Below are positions 1 through 8,432 of a DNA stretch of 60,832 bases, piece after piece; position 1 is the stretch's first letter, and each line of letters opens with the position of its first letter. Source of the DNA: Pseudoselenomonas ruminantium (GTDB lineage: Bacteria > Bacillota > Negativicutes > Selenomonadales > Selenomonadaceae); NCBI GenBank assembly GCA_015058655.1, contig SVBX01000020.1:1-60832 (forward strand). The letters run 5' to 3'. Below the pieces are notes generated by a model. The model made no database searches. It saw only the letters and a list, made by a program, of their open reading frames with translations, and had not been told where the DNA came from. The position numbers were made by a program, and so were the translations under genes.

Positions 1-74
1 AATAGGTACTTCTTATGCTTTAACAAGGAAAAGGGGGCTGTGGATAAGTGAAATCATACTCTTGCAACAGCCCC
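1..74. repeat. Terminal inverted repeat, left copy
   Basis: These 74 bases recur in inverted orientation at 60756-60829 with one mismatch (T at 7). The inner part is a hairpin: GGGGCTGT at 34-41 pairs with ACAGCCCC at 67-74 around a 25-base loop. The loop side contains a perfect DnaA-box 9-mer (TGTGGATAA, 39-47). Read leftward, the edge begins GGGGCTGTTGCAAG, a kind of end seen in several insertion-sequence families, so it may be the tip of an element lying outside the window. It could also act as a long-loop terminator for araA, which ends 46 bases away. Confidence 0.85.
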
Positions 75-119
75 TTTGTGCTGGAATTTATTGAGAAAGA
101 GAATTGTGGGAAAGCAAAA

Positions 120-1544
120 TCAAAGGATTTCTACCAAATCCATGCCCAGCATGGTGCCCAGGTCGTGAAGCTGCTCCGGGGTGATAGTGAAGGAAAGGAC
201 AGTGTGATGTCCGCCACCGGCCTTCATCCACTCTTCAGAGCCCTTCCTGAGGCCCACGGTGGGAGTCCAGAGCTGCTTGGCTACGGGCAGGTGGGGAGTC
301 TCCGCTTCAGCCTTGCGGCAGTCAACGGGGTAGTAGATCAGGCGGAAGCCCTCGCGGAAGTCAGCCACGGTGACATCCACAGCCTTTCCGTCTGCGCCGG
401 TGAACACCAGGCGGGCAGGGTTATCCTTGCCGCCAATATCCAGCGGGTGCACCTCTACCCTGGGCTTGTCGCTGGCAATGGTGGGATCCACCTCCAGCAT
501 ATGGGCGCCCAGGATGGCTTCGTGGCCCTTGCGAAGATCCAGGGTATAATCCTCCATGAACACAGTGCGGTCATTGTGAGCCAGGATTTTCAAGAGACGG
601 GTAAGGGCAGCATGCTTCCAGTCGCCCTCAGCGCCGAAGCCATAGCCTTCAGCCATGAGGAGCTGGGCAGCCAGGCCCGGCAGCTGCTTGAGGCCCTTCA
701 AATCCTGGAAGTTGGTGCAGAAAGCAGTGTAGCCCCTGTCGTCCAGGAATTTCTTGATGCCCAGATACTCACGGAGCTGATACTTCACAGACTCGGTGAA
801 CTTGGCAGCATCGTTATGCTGGGGAGCAAGGTCATACTTGTTCCGCAACTCCTGATAGCAGCGATCAATATCCTCTTCGCTGACGGCATCGATGACCTCT
901 ACCAGGTCGCCCACCGGCCAGTAGTCCACCGTCCAGCCCAGCTGGATCTGCGCCTGTACTTTGTCACCCTCGGTGACAGCTACATCGCGCATGGTATCGC
1001 CAAAGCGGCACACCTTCAGCTTGAAACTCTCGTTATAGGCCACAGCCACATCCTGCCAGCTGGCAATCTCAGCCTGCACTTCCTCATCACCCCAGAAGCC
1101 GTAGACAATCTTGTTCTTCAGCTGCAAGCGGGAGTTCAGGTAAGCGTACTCGCGGTCGCCGTGGGCGCTCTGGTTCAGGTTCATGTAGTCAAAGTCGATG
1201 GTGTCATAAGGAATATCCTGACGATACTGAGTAGCCAGGTGCAGCAGCGGCTTCTGCAGCAGCACTGTGCCGCGAATCCAATTCTTGGCCGGAGAGAAGG
1301 TATGCATCCAGGTGATGACGCCTGCCACTTCCTCGTGGTAGTTCACATCCTTCATGAACTGGGTGATACCGTCAGCGGTGGTCATAACACCCTTGCACAC
1401 TACCTTGTAGGGCAGCTTGCCGCTGTCATTGAGCTTCTTCACGATGTCTTCCGCATCACGAGCCACATTCTTCAGCTGTTCCTCACCGTAGAGGAACTGG
1501 CTGCCGGCCACAAACCAAAATTCATAATCAGGTACATTAAGCAT
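120..1544 (-). CDS. araA: L-arabinose isomerase
   Basis: This enzyme converts L-arabinose to L-ribulose in the cytoplasm, the first step of arabinose catabolism. The 474-residue protein has the near-invariant AraA amino terminus ([14 protein letters not shown]) and the usual family length (about 475-500). AAAGGAG lies 8 bases before the ATG, which fixes the start. It is the last gene of a leftward operon behind a sugar ABC transporter and an FGGY kinase, so imported arabinose would be isomerised and then phosphorylated. No ribulose-5-phosphate 4-epimerase (araD) is in the window; it may lie beyond the left edge or elsewhere. A 339-base repeat-bearing gap separates it from the kinase. Confidence 0.95.
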   Translation of the reverse strand: MLNVPDYEFWFVAGSQFLYGEEQLKNVARDAEDIVKKLNDSGKLPYKVVCKGVMTTADGITQFMKDVNYHEEVAGVITWMHTFSPAKNWIRGTVLLQKPLLHLATQYRQDIPYDTIDFDYMNLNQSAHGDREYAYLNSRLQLKNKIVYGFWGDEEVQAEIASWQDVAVAYNESFKLKVCRFGDTMRDVAVTEGDKVQAQIQLGWTVDYWPVGDLVEVIDAVSEEDIDRCYQELRNKYDLAPQHNDAAKFTESVKYQLREYLGIKKFLDDRGYTAFCTNFQDLKGLKQLPGLAAQLLMAEGYGFGAEGDWKHAALTRLLKILAHNDRTVFMEDYTLDLRKGHEAILGAHMLEVDPTIASDKPRVEVHPLDIGGKDNPARLVFTGADGKAVDVTVADFREGFRLIYYPVDCRKAEAETPHLPVAKQLWTPTVGLRKGSEEWMKAGGGHHTVLSFTITPEQLHDLGTMLGMDLVEIL

Positions 1545-1602
1545 GATAAAAACTCCTTTGCTTAAACATTATTCTTTACTCACAAGCCGTAGAATATGCC
1601 AT

Positions 1603-1760
1603 TTGTCCCCCCACCACCGCTTTCGCGGTCCCCCGCCCCCAAGGGGGCGGACAAGAACGAGCTAATAACAGGTGTAACAGTTATCACATCCCCCGCCATC
1701 AGGGGGTAGACAGGGGTGTATTTCCGTAGTCCTGGCGCTCCCCAAAGGGGTGGCGGACGC
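1603..1760. repeat. GC-rich intergenic palindromic repeat, copy 1
   Basis: The gap between araA and the kinase gene (1545-1883) holds no convincing gene. It holds stacked palindromes: CCACCACCGCTTTCGCGGTC at about 1611-1630, CCGCCCCCAAGGGGGCGG at 1633-1650, and a weaker CGCTCCCCAAAGGGG unit near 1735. The same CCACCACC..CGG/GGTCCCCC signature recurs at 13385-13542 and 18335-18460. Open frames through this DNA look like low-complexity read-through. Transcribed inside the operon, it could act as an mRNA processing or attenuation site. Confidence 0.7.
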
Positions 1761-1883
1761 CGAAAAAGTTTTTAGACAGCTCAAGCAGGGGGCGACAAGC
1801 GAAGCTGGAGCCAGTAACGGAGAGCCGTCACTAGCCTTGTCCGACATTTGCCAGGACGGAGGAAATGCGCTCCTGCTCCACCG

Positions 1884-3488
1884 CTACTCTCCAACAAATT
1901 TCCCAGCAGCCCGCTCCAGCTCCAGCCCTTCTTTATAGGCCCGCAGGTAGGCATTAGCCCCTATCCTGCTCTCGGCCTTAGGAGGCAGTGTCGTGCTCCT
2001 GGCTTCGGCGAAGATAGCCCTCTCCAAAAAGTCCGGCAGGCTCTCATTCTCATTCTTCTTCCTGAGATACAAGGCCAGCACTGCCATGCCCCAAGGACCG
2101 CCGCTGCCTGCCGTCTCCATGACGGTAATGGGCACACCCAAAAGGTCTGCCAAAGCCTGCTGGGCAATCTCCGGGGTCTTCAGGAGGCCGCCCTGGGCCA
2201 CCATGGCCTCAGCCTCCACATGCTCCTCCTCAGTGAGCACCTGCATGCCAACTGCCAGCGGAGCCAACGCCCCATAAAGCTGAGTCAGCATAAACTCGGG
2301 CAAACGCATCTTGGCCTTTGGCCCCCTCACAAAGAGAGGACGCCCCTTCTCCACTCTGGTCACATTCTCGCCGGAAAGGCAGCTGTAATTCAGCAGCCCC
2401 CCTGCATCCCTGTCAGCCTCCTTAGTGTGGGAAAGCAGCAGGCTGTAAAGCTTGCCCCCCTTCACATCAGAGCCCAAAAGCCCTGCAAACTCCTCAAAAA
2501 GCCCTACCCAGGCATTGAGGTCAGAAGTGCAGTTATTGGTATGTACCATGGCCACGGTTGCCCCGTCCGGCGTCATGACCACATCTATATCCTCATGGAC
2601 AGCAGCGAGAGGCGCATTGAGCACATTCATGGAAAAAGCGGAAGTGCCTACGGAAATATTGCCAGTGCCGGGACGCACAGCATTGGTGGAAACCATGCCG
2701 GTGCCAGCATCGCCCTCAGGGGGAGCGCAGACCGTACCAGGCTCCAGGTTGCCACTTGGATCAAGGAGCCTTGCCCCCTCTGCCGTAAGCACACCTGCCT
2801 CTTCTCCTGCCCGAAGCACCCGCGGCAGAAGCTCTGCCAGGCGCCAGCCACAGCCTTTCACCTCAGTCAGCTGCTGGAATTTCAAGAGCATCCCTGCATC
2901 ATAGCCGCCTGTGGCTGCATCGATGGGGAACATGCCGGAAGCATCCCCTACCCCCAGCACCTTCTCCCCGGTGAGCCGCCAATGCACATATCCTGCCAAG
3001 GTGGTAAGGAAAGCAATCCTTGGCACCTCCTTCTCCCCATTCAGGATAGCCTGATAGAGATGGGCGATGCTCCAACGCTGGGGAATGTTGAAATCCAACA
3101 GCTCCGTGAGCTTCTTGGCAGCCTCCCCGGTGATATTGTTACGCCAGGTGCGGAACTGGGCCAGCTGCTCCCCTTTTTCATCAAAGGCCAGATAGCCATG
3201 CATCATGGCGCTGACGCCGAAGCTGCCGATTTTCGTGAGCTTCACGCCATACTGCTTCTCCACCTCCGCAGAGAGCTTACCATAGCAGGACTGGATGCCT
3301 TTCCAGACCTCGTCCAAAGAATATGTCCAAATCCCTTCCACCAGCTGATTTCCCCAGCCATAATTGCCTTCGGCAATGACCTTGGCTTCGCCGTCTACCA
3401 ATACAGCTTTGATATTGGTAGAGCCAAGCTCCAGCCCCAAGGCCGTATCCCCGGCCTCAAGTGCCTTTATGATTTCTTCCTTTGCCAA
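1884..3488 (-). CDS. FGGY-family carbohydrate kinase (probable ribulokinase)
   Basis: This is a sugar kinase of the FGGY/actin-like ATPase fold, 534 residues. The amino-terminal phosphate-binding motif (LGLELGSTNIKAVLVDG) and a second glycine-rich segment (RPGTGNISVGTSAF) are both visible. It starts 20 bases after the permease stop and precedes araA, so L-ribulose is the likely substrate. By sequence style it belongs to the group of Firmicute FGGY kinases found beside araA rather than to the classical E. coli AraB group. Xylulose cannot be excluded. The family call is firm and the substrate is inferred from position. Confidence 0.85.
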   Translation of the reverse strand: MAKEEIIKALEAGDTALGLELGSTNIKAVLVDGEAKVIAEGNYGWGNQLVEGIWTYSLDEVWKGIQSCYGKLSAEVEKQYGVKLTKIGSFGVSAMMHGYLAFDEKGEQLAQFRTWRNNITGEAAKKLTELLDFNIPQRWSIAHLYQAILNGEKEVPRIAFLTTLAGYVHWRLTGEKVLGVGDASGMFPIDAATGGYDAGMLLKFQQLTEVKGCGWRLAELLPRVLRAGEEAGVLTAEGARLLDPSGNLEPGTVCAPPEGDAGTGMVSTNAVRPGTGNISVGTSAFSMNVLNAPLAAVHEDIDVVMTPDGATVAMVHTNNCTSDLNAWVGLFEEFAGLLGSDVKGGKLYSLLLSHTKEADRDAGGLLNYSCLSGENVTRVEKGRPLFVRGPKAKMRLPEFMLTQLYGALAPLAVGMQVLTEEEHVEAEAMVAQGGLLKTPEIAQQALADLLGVPITVMETAGSGGPWGMAVLALYLRKKNENESLPDFLERAIFAEARSTTLPPKAESRIGANAYLRAYKEGLELERAAGKFVGE

Positions 3489-3508
3489 CTTAATACACTC
3501 CTAAAATC

Positions 3509-4714
3509 TTAACTATTCTTCTTGCTCTTGAAGTGCAAATCTATAGCTACGGCTGCTAGCAGAACCAGCCCTTTGACCACACGCTGAACATCTACAGACC
3601 ATCCCAACAGAGACATACCATTATTGAGCACGCCCATGATCAGTGCGCCTACCACGGCGCCAGTCACGGTGCCTTCGCCGCCGGGGACGGCAGTGCCGCC
3701 GATGTAGCAGGCGGCGATGGCGTCCATCTCGAACATGTCGCCAGCCTTCGGCGTAGCGGAGGCATTGCGGGCGGTGAGGATGACACCAGCCAGGCCTGCC
3801 AGGATGCCCATGTTCACATAAATCCAGAACATGACATTGTTGACCTTGATGCCGGAAAGGGCTGCTGCCTTGCGGTTGCCACCCACAGCGTAAATCTGGC
3901 GGCCAGGTACGGTACGGTTAGTGAGGAAGGCATAGAAAGCCACGAGAACTGCCACAATCATGAGCACCAGCGGCAGGCCCATATACATAGCCAGCTTCAC
4001 GGTGAAGAAATTGACGATGGCGACAGAAACGCCCACCTTGAAGACAGAAGCGCCCAGGGAAGGAACCTCGAAGCCATTCTTCGCCTTGTTGCGGCGGGAA
4101 CGGATTTCCATGAAAACAATCAAAGCCGAAAGCAGGATGCCTGCAGTGAGAGCCAAAAGCTCAAACTTCGTGCCGCCAATGGTCGTAAAGAACTGGGGCA
4201 TATAGCCTGCACCAATCTGAGTGAATTCCTGGGGCAGGGGGCCTTTGGTCTGGCCGTTCAGTACCACCAGGGCAAGACCTCTGAACACCAGCATGTTTGC
4301 CAAAGTGACTATAAATGGCGCCACTCCCAATTTTGATATGAAGACCCCCTGCCAGATGCCAACCAAAAGGCCGATGCCGATGGCGGCCAGGATAGCCAGA
4401 GGAATTGCCATCTGGTAATCCACTACCATAATGGCGGCAATGGCTCCGGAGAAAGCTACCACCGAGCCTACAGACAAATCCACATTGCCCGTAAGGCAGC
4501 AGAGCAACATGCCCAGTGCCAAAACAATGACATAGGAGTTCTGCATGATAAGGTTGTTCACATTCATGGGTGAAACATTCTTGAAGTCGGACATGAAAGC
4601 GAAGATGGCGTAAATAACCACCAAGGCGATAATCATGCCGTATTCCTTGAGACTTTTCAGGTGCTCTTTCATCTGAGCTTCCGAATTGCCCATCTGTGCT
4701 GCCTGTGACATCAT
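3509..4714 (-). CDS. mmsB: Multiple-monosaccharide ABC transporter permease
   Basis: This is the membrane subunit of a sugar importer of the MmsB/GguB/XylH type, 401 residues, with about ten hydrophobic segments and the conserved permease block (TGNVDLSVGSVVAFSG) near residue 95. The start overlaps the ATPase stop by one base (TAATG), so the two are translationally coupled. A second ATG follows immediately, and either could be used. It forms the pore for the binding protein at 6501-7604 and the ATPase at 4714-6264. Likely cargo is L-arabinose and related monosaccharides, given the downstream kinase and araA. Confidence 0.92.
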   Translation of the reverse strand: MMSQAAQMGNSEAQMKEHLKSLKEYGMIIALVVIYAIFAFMSDFKNVSPMNVNNLIMQNSYVIVLALGMLLCCLTGNVDLSVGSVVAFSGAIAAIMVVDYQMAIPLAILAAIGIGLLVGIWQGVFISKLGVAPFIVTLANMLVFRGLALVVLNGQTKGPLPQEFTQIGAGYMPQFFTTIGGTKFELLALTAGILLSALIVFMEIRSRRNKAKNGFEVPSLGASVFKVGVSVAIVNFFTVKLAMYMGLPLVLMIVAVLVAFYAFLTNRTVPGRQIYAVGGNRKAAALSGIKVNNVMFWIYVNMGILAGLAGVILTARNASATPKAGDMFEMDAIAACYIGGTAVPGGEGTVTGAVVGALIMGVLNNGMSLLGWSVDVQRVVKGLVLLAAVAIDLHFKSKKNS

Positions 4715-6264
4715 TATGCTGTCTCCCTTCTTGCGCTGTGTGCCATGATAATCCGCATGACGGCTTCCTGATCAAACTCGCCCTTCTGCAGCTCTCCTGC
4801 AATCTCACCCTCGTTCAGGACATAGATCCTGTCGGAAAGCCCCAGAAGTTCCTCCATATCCGAAGAAATAACCACCACTGCCTTGCCGGACTCGGCCAGC
4901 TGGTTGATGACAGTGTAAATCTCGTACTTGGCGCCCACATCTATGCCCCGGGTCGGTTCATCCAGAATCAGCACATCCGGGTCAGAAAGCATCCACTTGG
5001 CCAGCACCACCTTCTGCTGGTTGCCGCCGGAAAGGCTTTCCACCCGCTGGGTGAGGCTGTCTGCCTTTACATTGATTTTCCTGGAATACTCCTCTGCCGC
5101 ATGGATTTCATCATCGGGCTTCAGAATGCCACTCTTGGAGAAGCGGGATTTCAAGCTGGCCAGTGACATGTTCCACTTGATATCGTCTATGAGCACCAGT
5201 CCGTAAGTTTTCCTGTCCTCAGGCACATAAGCCACATGCTGGTCGATGGCGCTCTGCACATCCGGCATGGTGATTTCCTTGCCATTCTTGTAGATGTGTC
5301 CTGAGCTTTCCAGGCCATAGGTATGGCCGAAAAGGCTCATGGCCAGTTCTGTGCGGCCCGCCCCCATCAGTCCGGCAAAGCCTACCACTTCCCCTTTCCT
5401 CACCTTGAAGGAAATATGGGACAAACGCTCCCTGGTGGGGTCGTCCTCATCATGCACAGTCCAGTCCTTCACCTCAAAGACTGTCTCGCCAATCTTAGCC
5501 TTGCGCTCCGGGTAGCGATTGGTGAGCTCACGGCCCACCATGCCTTTGATGATGCGGTTCTCATCGATAGGCTCCCCGTGGTCACGCTTGATAGTCTCGA
5601 TAGTATGTCCATCGCGGATAACCGTGATGCTGTCTGCCACCCGGGATACCTCGTTGAGCTTGTGGGAAATCATGATGCTGGTAAGCCCCTTCTGCTTCAG
5701 CTTCAGCAAGAGCTCCAGCAAGGTATTGCTTTCTTCATCATTGAGAGCCGAAGTCGGTTCATCGAGAATCAAGAGCTGGGCATTTTTCGCCAAGGCCTTG
5801 GCAATCTCAATCATCTGCTGCTGCCCCATGCCCAGGTCTACTACCTTGCGGTTCACATTCTCATGCATGCCGATGCTCTTCAGCACCTCTGCTGCCCTGC
5901 GCTGGGTTTCCTCCCAGTCGATGACCTGGCCATATTTCAGATTCTCATTGCCGATAAAGATATTCTCAGCCACCGTCAGCAGAGGGATAAGCGCCAGCTC
6001 CTGATGGATGATGACGATGCCTGCCCTCTCGCTGGCCTTGATATCATTGAACTTCTGAACCTCACCTTTATACACGATATCCCCTGTATAGCTGCCATAA
6101 GGATAAACCCCCGACAGCACATTCATCAGGGTAGACTTGCCTGCACCATTTTCGCCGCAGAGCGCGTGTATCTCCCCCTGCCGCACCACCAGATTCACAT
6201 CGTCCAGAGCCTTCACCCCGGAGAAGTCCTTGGTAATATGGCGCATTTCCAAAATATTGTCCAT
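4714..6264 (-). CDS. mmsA: Multiple-monosaccharide ABC transporter ATP-binding protein
   Basis: This is a double-cassette sugar ABC ATPase (516 residues from the chosen start). The first cassette has a full Walker A (GENGAGKST) and Walker B (LLILDEPTSAL). The second has the degenerate Walker A usual in this family (GLMGAGRTE), then LSGGNQQKV and LILDEPTRG. GGGAGG sits 7 bases before the ATG at 6264, which is preferred over an in-frame start ten codons upstream without a good site. It powers the permease encoded next. A strong hairpin at 6301-6347 separates it from the binding-protein gene, a layout that commonly lets the binding protein be made in excess. Confidence 0.93.
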   Translation of the reverse strand: MDNILEMRHITKDFSGVKALDDVNLVVRQGEIHALCGENGAGKSTLMNVLSGVYPYGSYTGDIVYKGEVQKFNDIKASERAGIVIIHQELALIPLLTVAENIFIGNENLKYGQVIDWEETQRRAAEVLKSIGMHENVNRKVVDLGMGQQQMIEIAKALAKNAQLLILDEPTSALNDEESNTLLELLLKLKQKGLTSIMISHKLNEVSRVADSITVIRDGHTIETIKRDHGEPIDENRIIKGMVGRELTNRYPERKAKIGETVFEVKDWTVHDEDDPTRERLSHISFKVRKGEVVGFAGLMGAGRTELAMSLFGHTYGLESSGHIYKNGKEITMPDVQSAIDQHVAYVPEDRKTYGLVLIDDIKWNMSLASLKSRFSKSGILKPDDEIHAAEEYSRKINVKADSLTQRVESLSGGNQQKVVLAKWMLSDPDVLILDEPTRGIDVGAKYEIYTVINQLAESGKAVVVISSDMEELLGLSDRIYVLNEGEIAGELQKGEFDQEAVMRIIMAHSARRETA

Positions 6265-6300
6265 GCCGCCGCCTCCCGTTATGTGGACGAGCACATTTTT

Positions 6301-6347
6301 CTTGTTTTCAGAAGGGCGGCTATACCACCGCCCTTCTGAAAATCAAG
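6301..6347 (-). promoter_or_regulatory. Intercistronic hairpin between binding protein and ATPase genes
   Basis: A perfect 15-base inverted repeat (TTTTCAGAAGGGCGG at 6305-6319 and its complement at 6328-6342) has an 8-base loop and extends by CTTG/CAAG after one bulged base. In the direction of transcription no uridine run follows, so it is less likely a terminator than a stabiliser of the upstream mRNA 3' end or a processing site. Confidence 0.75.
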
Positions 6348-6396
6348 AAAGCTAAATCATCAATACATGTAATCCCTAAAGACCACTCAAACTTCA

Positions 6397-6491
6397 GCCC
6401 ATGGATGGGCGTTTTGCGGCCGTCCGATTTTACGGACAAAATCGCGGCCGCAGTCTCTTTTGGTACTTTTCTCTGCACCAGAGAAAAGTAC
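6397..6491. repeat. Stacked palindromes downstream of the sugar-binding protein gene
   Basis: Three nested or adjacent inverted repeats lie here: GCCCAT/ATGGGC at 6397-6410; GCGGCCG/CGGCCGC at 6416-6451 enclosing GTCCG/CGGAC; and a perfect 13-base arm (GTACTTTTCTCTG) with a 3-base loop at 6463-6491. The last type resembles dispersed GTACTTTTC repeats of Firmicutes. Together with the hairpin at 6301-6347 they fill the 236 bases between two operon genes. Confidence 0.75.
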
Positions 6492-6500
6492 AGCCGTACC

Positions 6501-7604
6501 TTACTTCAGCTGGTCAGCCTTATAATATCCGCTGTCCACCAGTTCTTTCTGGTAATTGCTCTTGTCCACTGCCACCGGGGTGCAGAGGTAAGAAGGCACT
6601 ATCAGCTTGTGGTTGTCATAGGATTTGGTGTCGTTGATTTCGGGAGTCTTGCCTTCCAGCACGGCCTGCACCATGGTGACGCACTTGTCAGCCAGGGTAC
6701 GGGTATCCTTGAAGATGGTCATGGTCTGCTTGCCGGAGATGATATTCTTGGTAGCCATGAGCTCGGCATCCTGGCCAGTGATGAGCGGCCAGTTCTTGCC
6801 TACCTGATAGCCTGCGCCCTCAAGGGCAGCGGCCACGCCGTAGCTGATGCCATCAAAGGGAGAGATGACTGCATCCAGCTTCTTGCCATCGGTGTAATAA
6901 CCGGAAATCAGGTCTTCCATGCGACGCTGAGCAGTCTCCTGGGACCAGCGCAGAGTGCAGATGGTATCAAAGTCGGTCTGCTTGGAAGGAACTACCAGCT
7001 GGCCATTGTCAATGTACTTCTGGAGCACCTCAAAGACACCGTCATTGAGGAAGTGAGCGTTGTTGTCATCAGGGGAGCCTGCGAAGAACTCTACATTGTA
7101 GGGGCCCTTGCCCTCAGCCAAGCCGAGGTTCTTTTCCACATATTTGCCGATGAGAGTGCCTACGCCCTTGTTATCGAAGGTTGCATAGTAGGAAACGCTG
7201 TCCGTATCCATCAGCAGGCGGTCATAGGCGATAACCGGAATATTGTTAGCCTTAGCCTGTGCCAGAGCATTCACCAAAGCGCTGGAATCGATAGAAGCCA
7301 CCACCAGGCAGTTTGCGCCGTTGGTAATCATATTCTCGATCTGGGACACCTGAGCCTGTACATCATCCTCGGCGTACTGCAGGTCCACCTGATATCCCAA
7401 TGCTTCCAGCTTTTCCTTCATATTGGCGCCGTCCTGGATCCATCTCTGGGAGGACTGGGTAGGCATTGCCACGCCTACGCGCTTGCCGCCGCTGTTTGCT
7501 GCAGAGCTGCTGCCGCCATCGGCCCCGCCTCCGCCGCATCCTGCTGCCACTGCCATCATGACCCCTGCCAGGGCCGCCGCCACTAACTTCTTGAGTTTGA
7601 ACAT
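6501..7604 (-). CDS. chvE: ChvE-like sugar-binding lipoprotein
   Basis: This is the periplasmic substrate-binding protein of the monosaccharide importer, 367 residues. A lipoprotein signal ends in the lipobox VAAGC near residue 23, followed by a Gly/Ser linker and a type 1 periplasmic-binding fold of ChvE/XylF style (GVAMPTQSSQRWIQDG; VIAYDRLL; DAVISPFDGISYG). GGAGGG lies 6 bases before the ATG. In a diderm cell the lipid would anchor it to the inner or outer membrane facing the periplasm. The following catabolic genes suggest L-arabinose, perhaps also xylose or galactose. Confidence 0.92.
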   Translation of the reverse strand: MFKLKKLVAAALAGVMMAVAAGCGGGGADGGSSSAANSGGKRVGVAMPTQSSQRWIQDGANMKEKLEALGYQVDLQYAEDDVQAQVSQIENMITNGANCLVVASIDSSALVNALAQAKANNIPVIAYDRLLMDTDSVSYYATFDNKGVGTLIGKYVEKNLGLAEGKGPYNVEFFAGSPDDNNAHFLNDGVFEVLQKYIDNGQLVVPSKQTDFDTICTLRWSQETAQRRMEDLISGYYTDGKKLDAVISPFDGISYGVAAALEGAGYQVGKNWPLITGQDAELMATKNIISGKQTMTIFKDTRTLADKCVTMVQAVLEGKTPEINDTKSYDNHKLIVPSYLCTPVAVDKSNYQKELVDSGYYKADQLK

Positions 7605-7669
7605 TGTTTTCCCTCCAGTTGAATGACTTGCCTGTGAATACCAATGGTTACCTTACGACTTGCTCCTAA

Positions 7670-8002
7670 CTACGCTTCCGCTGTCCCCTCCTTCATGTAC
7701 CTGACCCCCAGGCAGTAGAAAATGAGACATAGGGCAATGCCTACATTCAATCCCACGCTCTGGGGCCAGTAAAAGGAAATGAAGCCGCATACCGCCGTGA
7801 AGATTTCCACGGCCTTCAGCTTTCTGGCATTGTTCTCACGGGCTTCTTCATCATCATGCGATGCGCACATGATCTGATATCCCTGCCCATTGAAGCCAGT
7901 CATAACCAGCAGCAATAGCGCCTGCTCCGAGCCTTCGAAGATGGCGGTCATCCCCGCCGTCACCAGCATCATCAGCAGCATAGCCCGCATAGCTTTTCTC
8001 AC
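7670..8002 (-). CDS. Small membrane protein leading the arabinose operon
   Basis: I do not recognise this 110-residue protein. It has two hydrophobic regions near the amino terminus and one or two near the carboxyl terminus, with an acidic, charged middle (HDDEEARENNARK). The GTG at 8002 is chosen because GGGGGTG precedes it by 5 bases. The earlier in-frame GTG at 8032 would leave only about 7 bases of leader from the promoter at 8046-8074. It is the first gene of the transport and catabolism operon and ends 66 bases before the binding-protein gene. A role in uptake or in sensing the sugar is possible but not shown. Confidence 0.7.
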   Translation of the reverse strand: MRKAMRAMLLMMLVTAGMTAIFEGSEQALLLLVMTGFNGQGYQIMCASHDDEEARENNARKLKAVEIFTAVCGFISFYWPQSVGLNVGIALCLIFYCLGVRYMKEGTAEA

Positions 8003-8045
8003 AGCTTCACCCCCAGCTTTGTGTTCGTGCACAACTTACAGTAAT

Positions 8046-8074
8046 AATATATCACTTCGTCCCGTTAGTGTCAA
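8046..8074 (-). promoter_or_regulatory. Promoter of the arabinose operon
   Basis: TTGACA (8069-8074), a 17-base spacer and TATATT (8046-8051) form a near-consensus housekeeping promoter reading leftward. The predicted start near 8039 gives a leader of about 37 bases to the GTG at 8002. No obvious operator palindrome overlaps it. Confidence 0.8.
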
Positions 8075-8117
8075 CATCTTTATTGTTAGTTAGCGATTTT
8101 ATTTTGGCAACAAAATA

Positions 8118-8135
8118 GCCCCTTGAAAAAGGGGC
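8118..8135 (-). terminator. Terminator of the holin-like toxin mRNA
   Basis: GCCCCTT (8118-8124) pairs with AAGGGGC (8129-8135) around a four-base loop; leftward it is followed by TATTTTGTT. It overlaps the -35 of the opposing promoter at 8123-8152. Confidence 0.6.
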
Positions 8136-8152
8136 ATATAAAATGTTATAAT
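8123..8152 (+). promoter_or_regulatory. Promoter of the antisense RNA to the holin-like toxin
   Basis: TTGAAA (8123-8128), an 18-base spacer and a perfect TATAAT (8147-8152) read rightward. No gene on that strand follows before the terminator at 8395-8420, so the product should be a non-coding RNA starting near 8159. Confidence 0.7.
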
Positions 8153-8251
8153 TGCTGTAAAGAAAAGGTGACCGACGGGTGGTGCTGCCGGACTCCCCTT
8201 TTCCATTGGATATGTGAGGAAGTACCGCTTTCACCAGATGCCGTTACCTCC

Positions 8252-8320
8252 TTACTTCAAGAGTGTTGCGATAAGCGTTGCGAGTGCTATCAAAAGTGAC
8301 AGCTTTTCGTACAAGCTCAT
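8252..8320 (-). CDS. Putative holin-like (TxpA-type) type I toxin, 22 residues
   Basis: This very short frame encodes MSLYEKLSLLIALATLIATL followed by two more residues. The amino-terminal Ser-x-Tyr-Glu pattern and a single hydrophobic stretch match the putative holin-like toxin group related to Bacillus TxpA/BsrG. AAGGGGG lies 5 bases before the ATG. It has its own promoter (8365-8394) and terminator (8118-8135) and is fully opposed by an antisense transcript, the usual sign of a type I toxin. The peptide would insert in the inner membrane. Family membership is judged by eye on a very short sequence. Confidence 0.6.
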   Translation of the reverse strand: MSLYEKLSLLIALATLIATLLK

Positions 8321-8364
8321 GGTTTCCCCCTTTCCGGGGATTCGCGGCTCCGTCGGCCTTGTTC

Positions 8365-8394
8365 ATTTTAGCACGGAGCCAAGGGAAAAACCAA
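8365..8394 (-). promoter_or_regulatory. Promoter of the holin-like toxin mRNA
   Basis: TTGGTT (8389-8394), an 18-base spacer and TAAAAT (8365-8370) read leftward, giving a start near 8358 and a leader of about 38 bases before the toxin ATG. Confidence 0.55.
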
Positions 8395-8420
8395 GCCCGC
8401 CAGACGGCGGGCTTTTTTTT
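8395..8420 (+). terminator. Strong rho-independent terminator
   Basis: GCCCGCC/GGCGGGC with loop AGAC is followed by eight thymidines on the plus strand. It ends the predicted antisense RNA and lies 13 bases beyond the end of the yoeB-like gene. Confidence 0.85.
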
Positions 8421-8432
8421 ACATAATTTGCA

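Larger units (their letters stand above)
8159..8420 (+). ncRNA. Candidate antisense RNA (antitoxin) over the holin-like toxin gene
   Basis: A transcript of about 260 bases is predicted from the TATAAT promoter at 8147-8152 to the perfect terminator at 8395-8420. It covers the whole toxin reading frame and leader on the other strand. Known TxpA/RatA and BsrG/SR4 pairs overlap mainly at their 3' ends; here the overlap would be complete. Its first 45 bases can fold (GAAAAGG at about 8162 against CCTTTTC near 8200). Confidence 0.55.

Noticed and set aside
1662..1847. Short open frames in the gap between araA and the kinase gene
   Set aside because: They run through palindromic repeats, are rich in Cys/Pro/Gly, and lack ribosome sites.
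1848..3512. Long plus-strand open frame opposite the FGGY kinase gene
   Set aside because: It has no family likeness, no ribosome site, and mirrors a clear kinase on the minus strand. Long antisense frames are common in GC-rich coding DNA and recur opposite araA, ompM, secA and others here.
8214..8426. Plus-strand 70-codon frame across the holin-like toxin locus
   Set aside because: No ribosome site or family pattern; the strand is better explained as an antisense RNA ending at the terminator.
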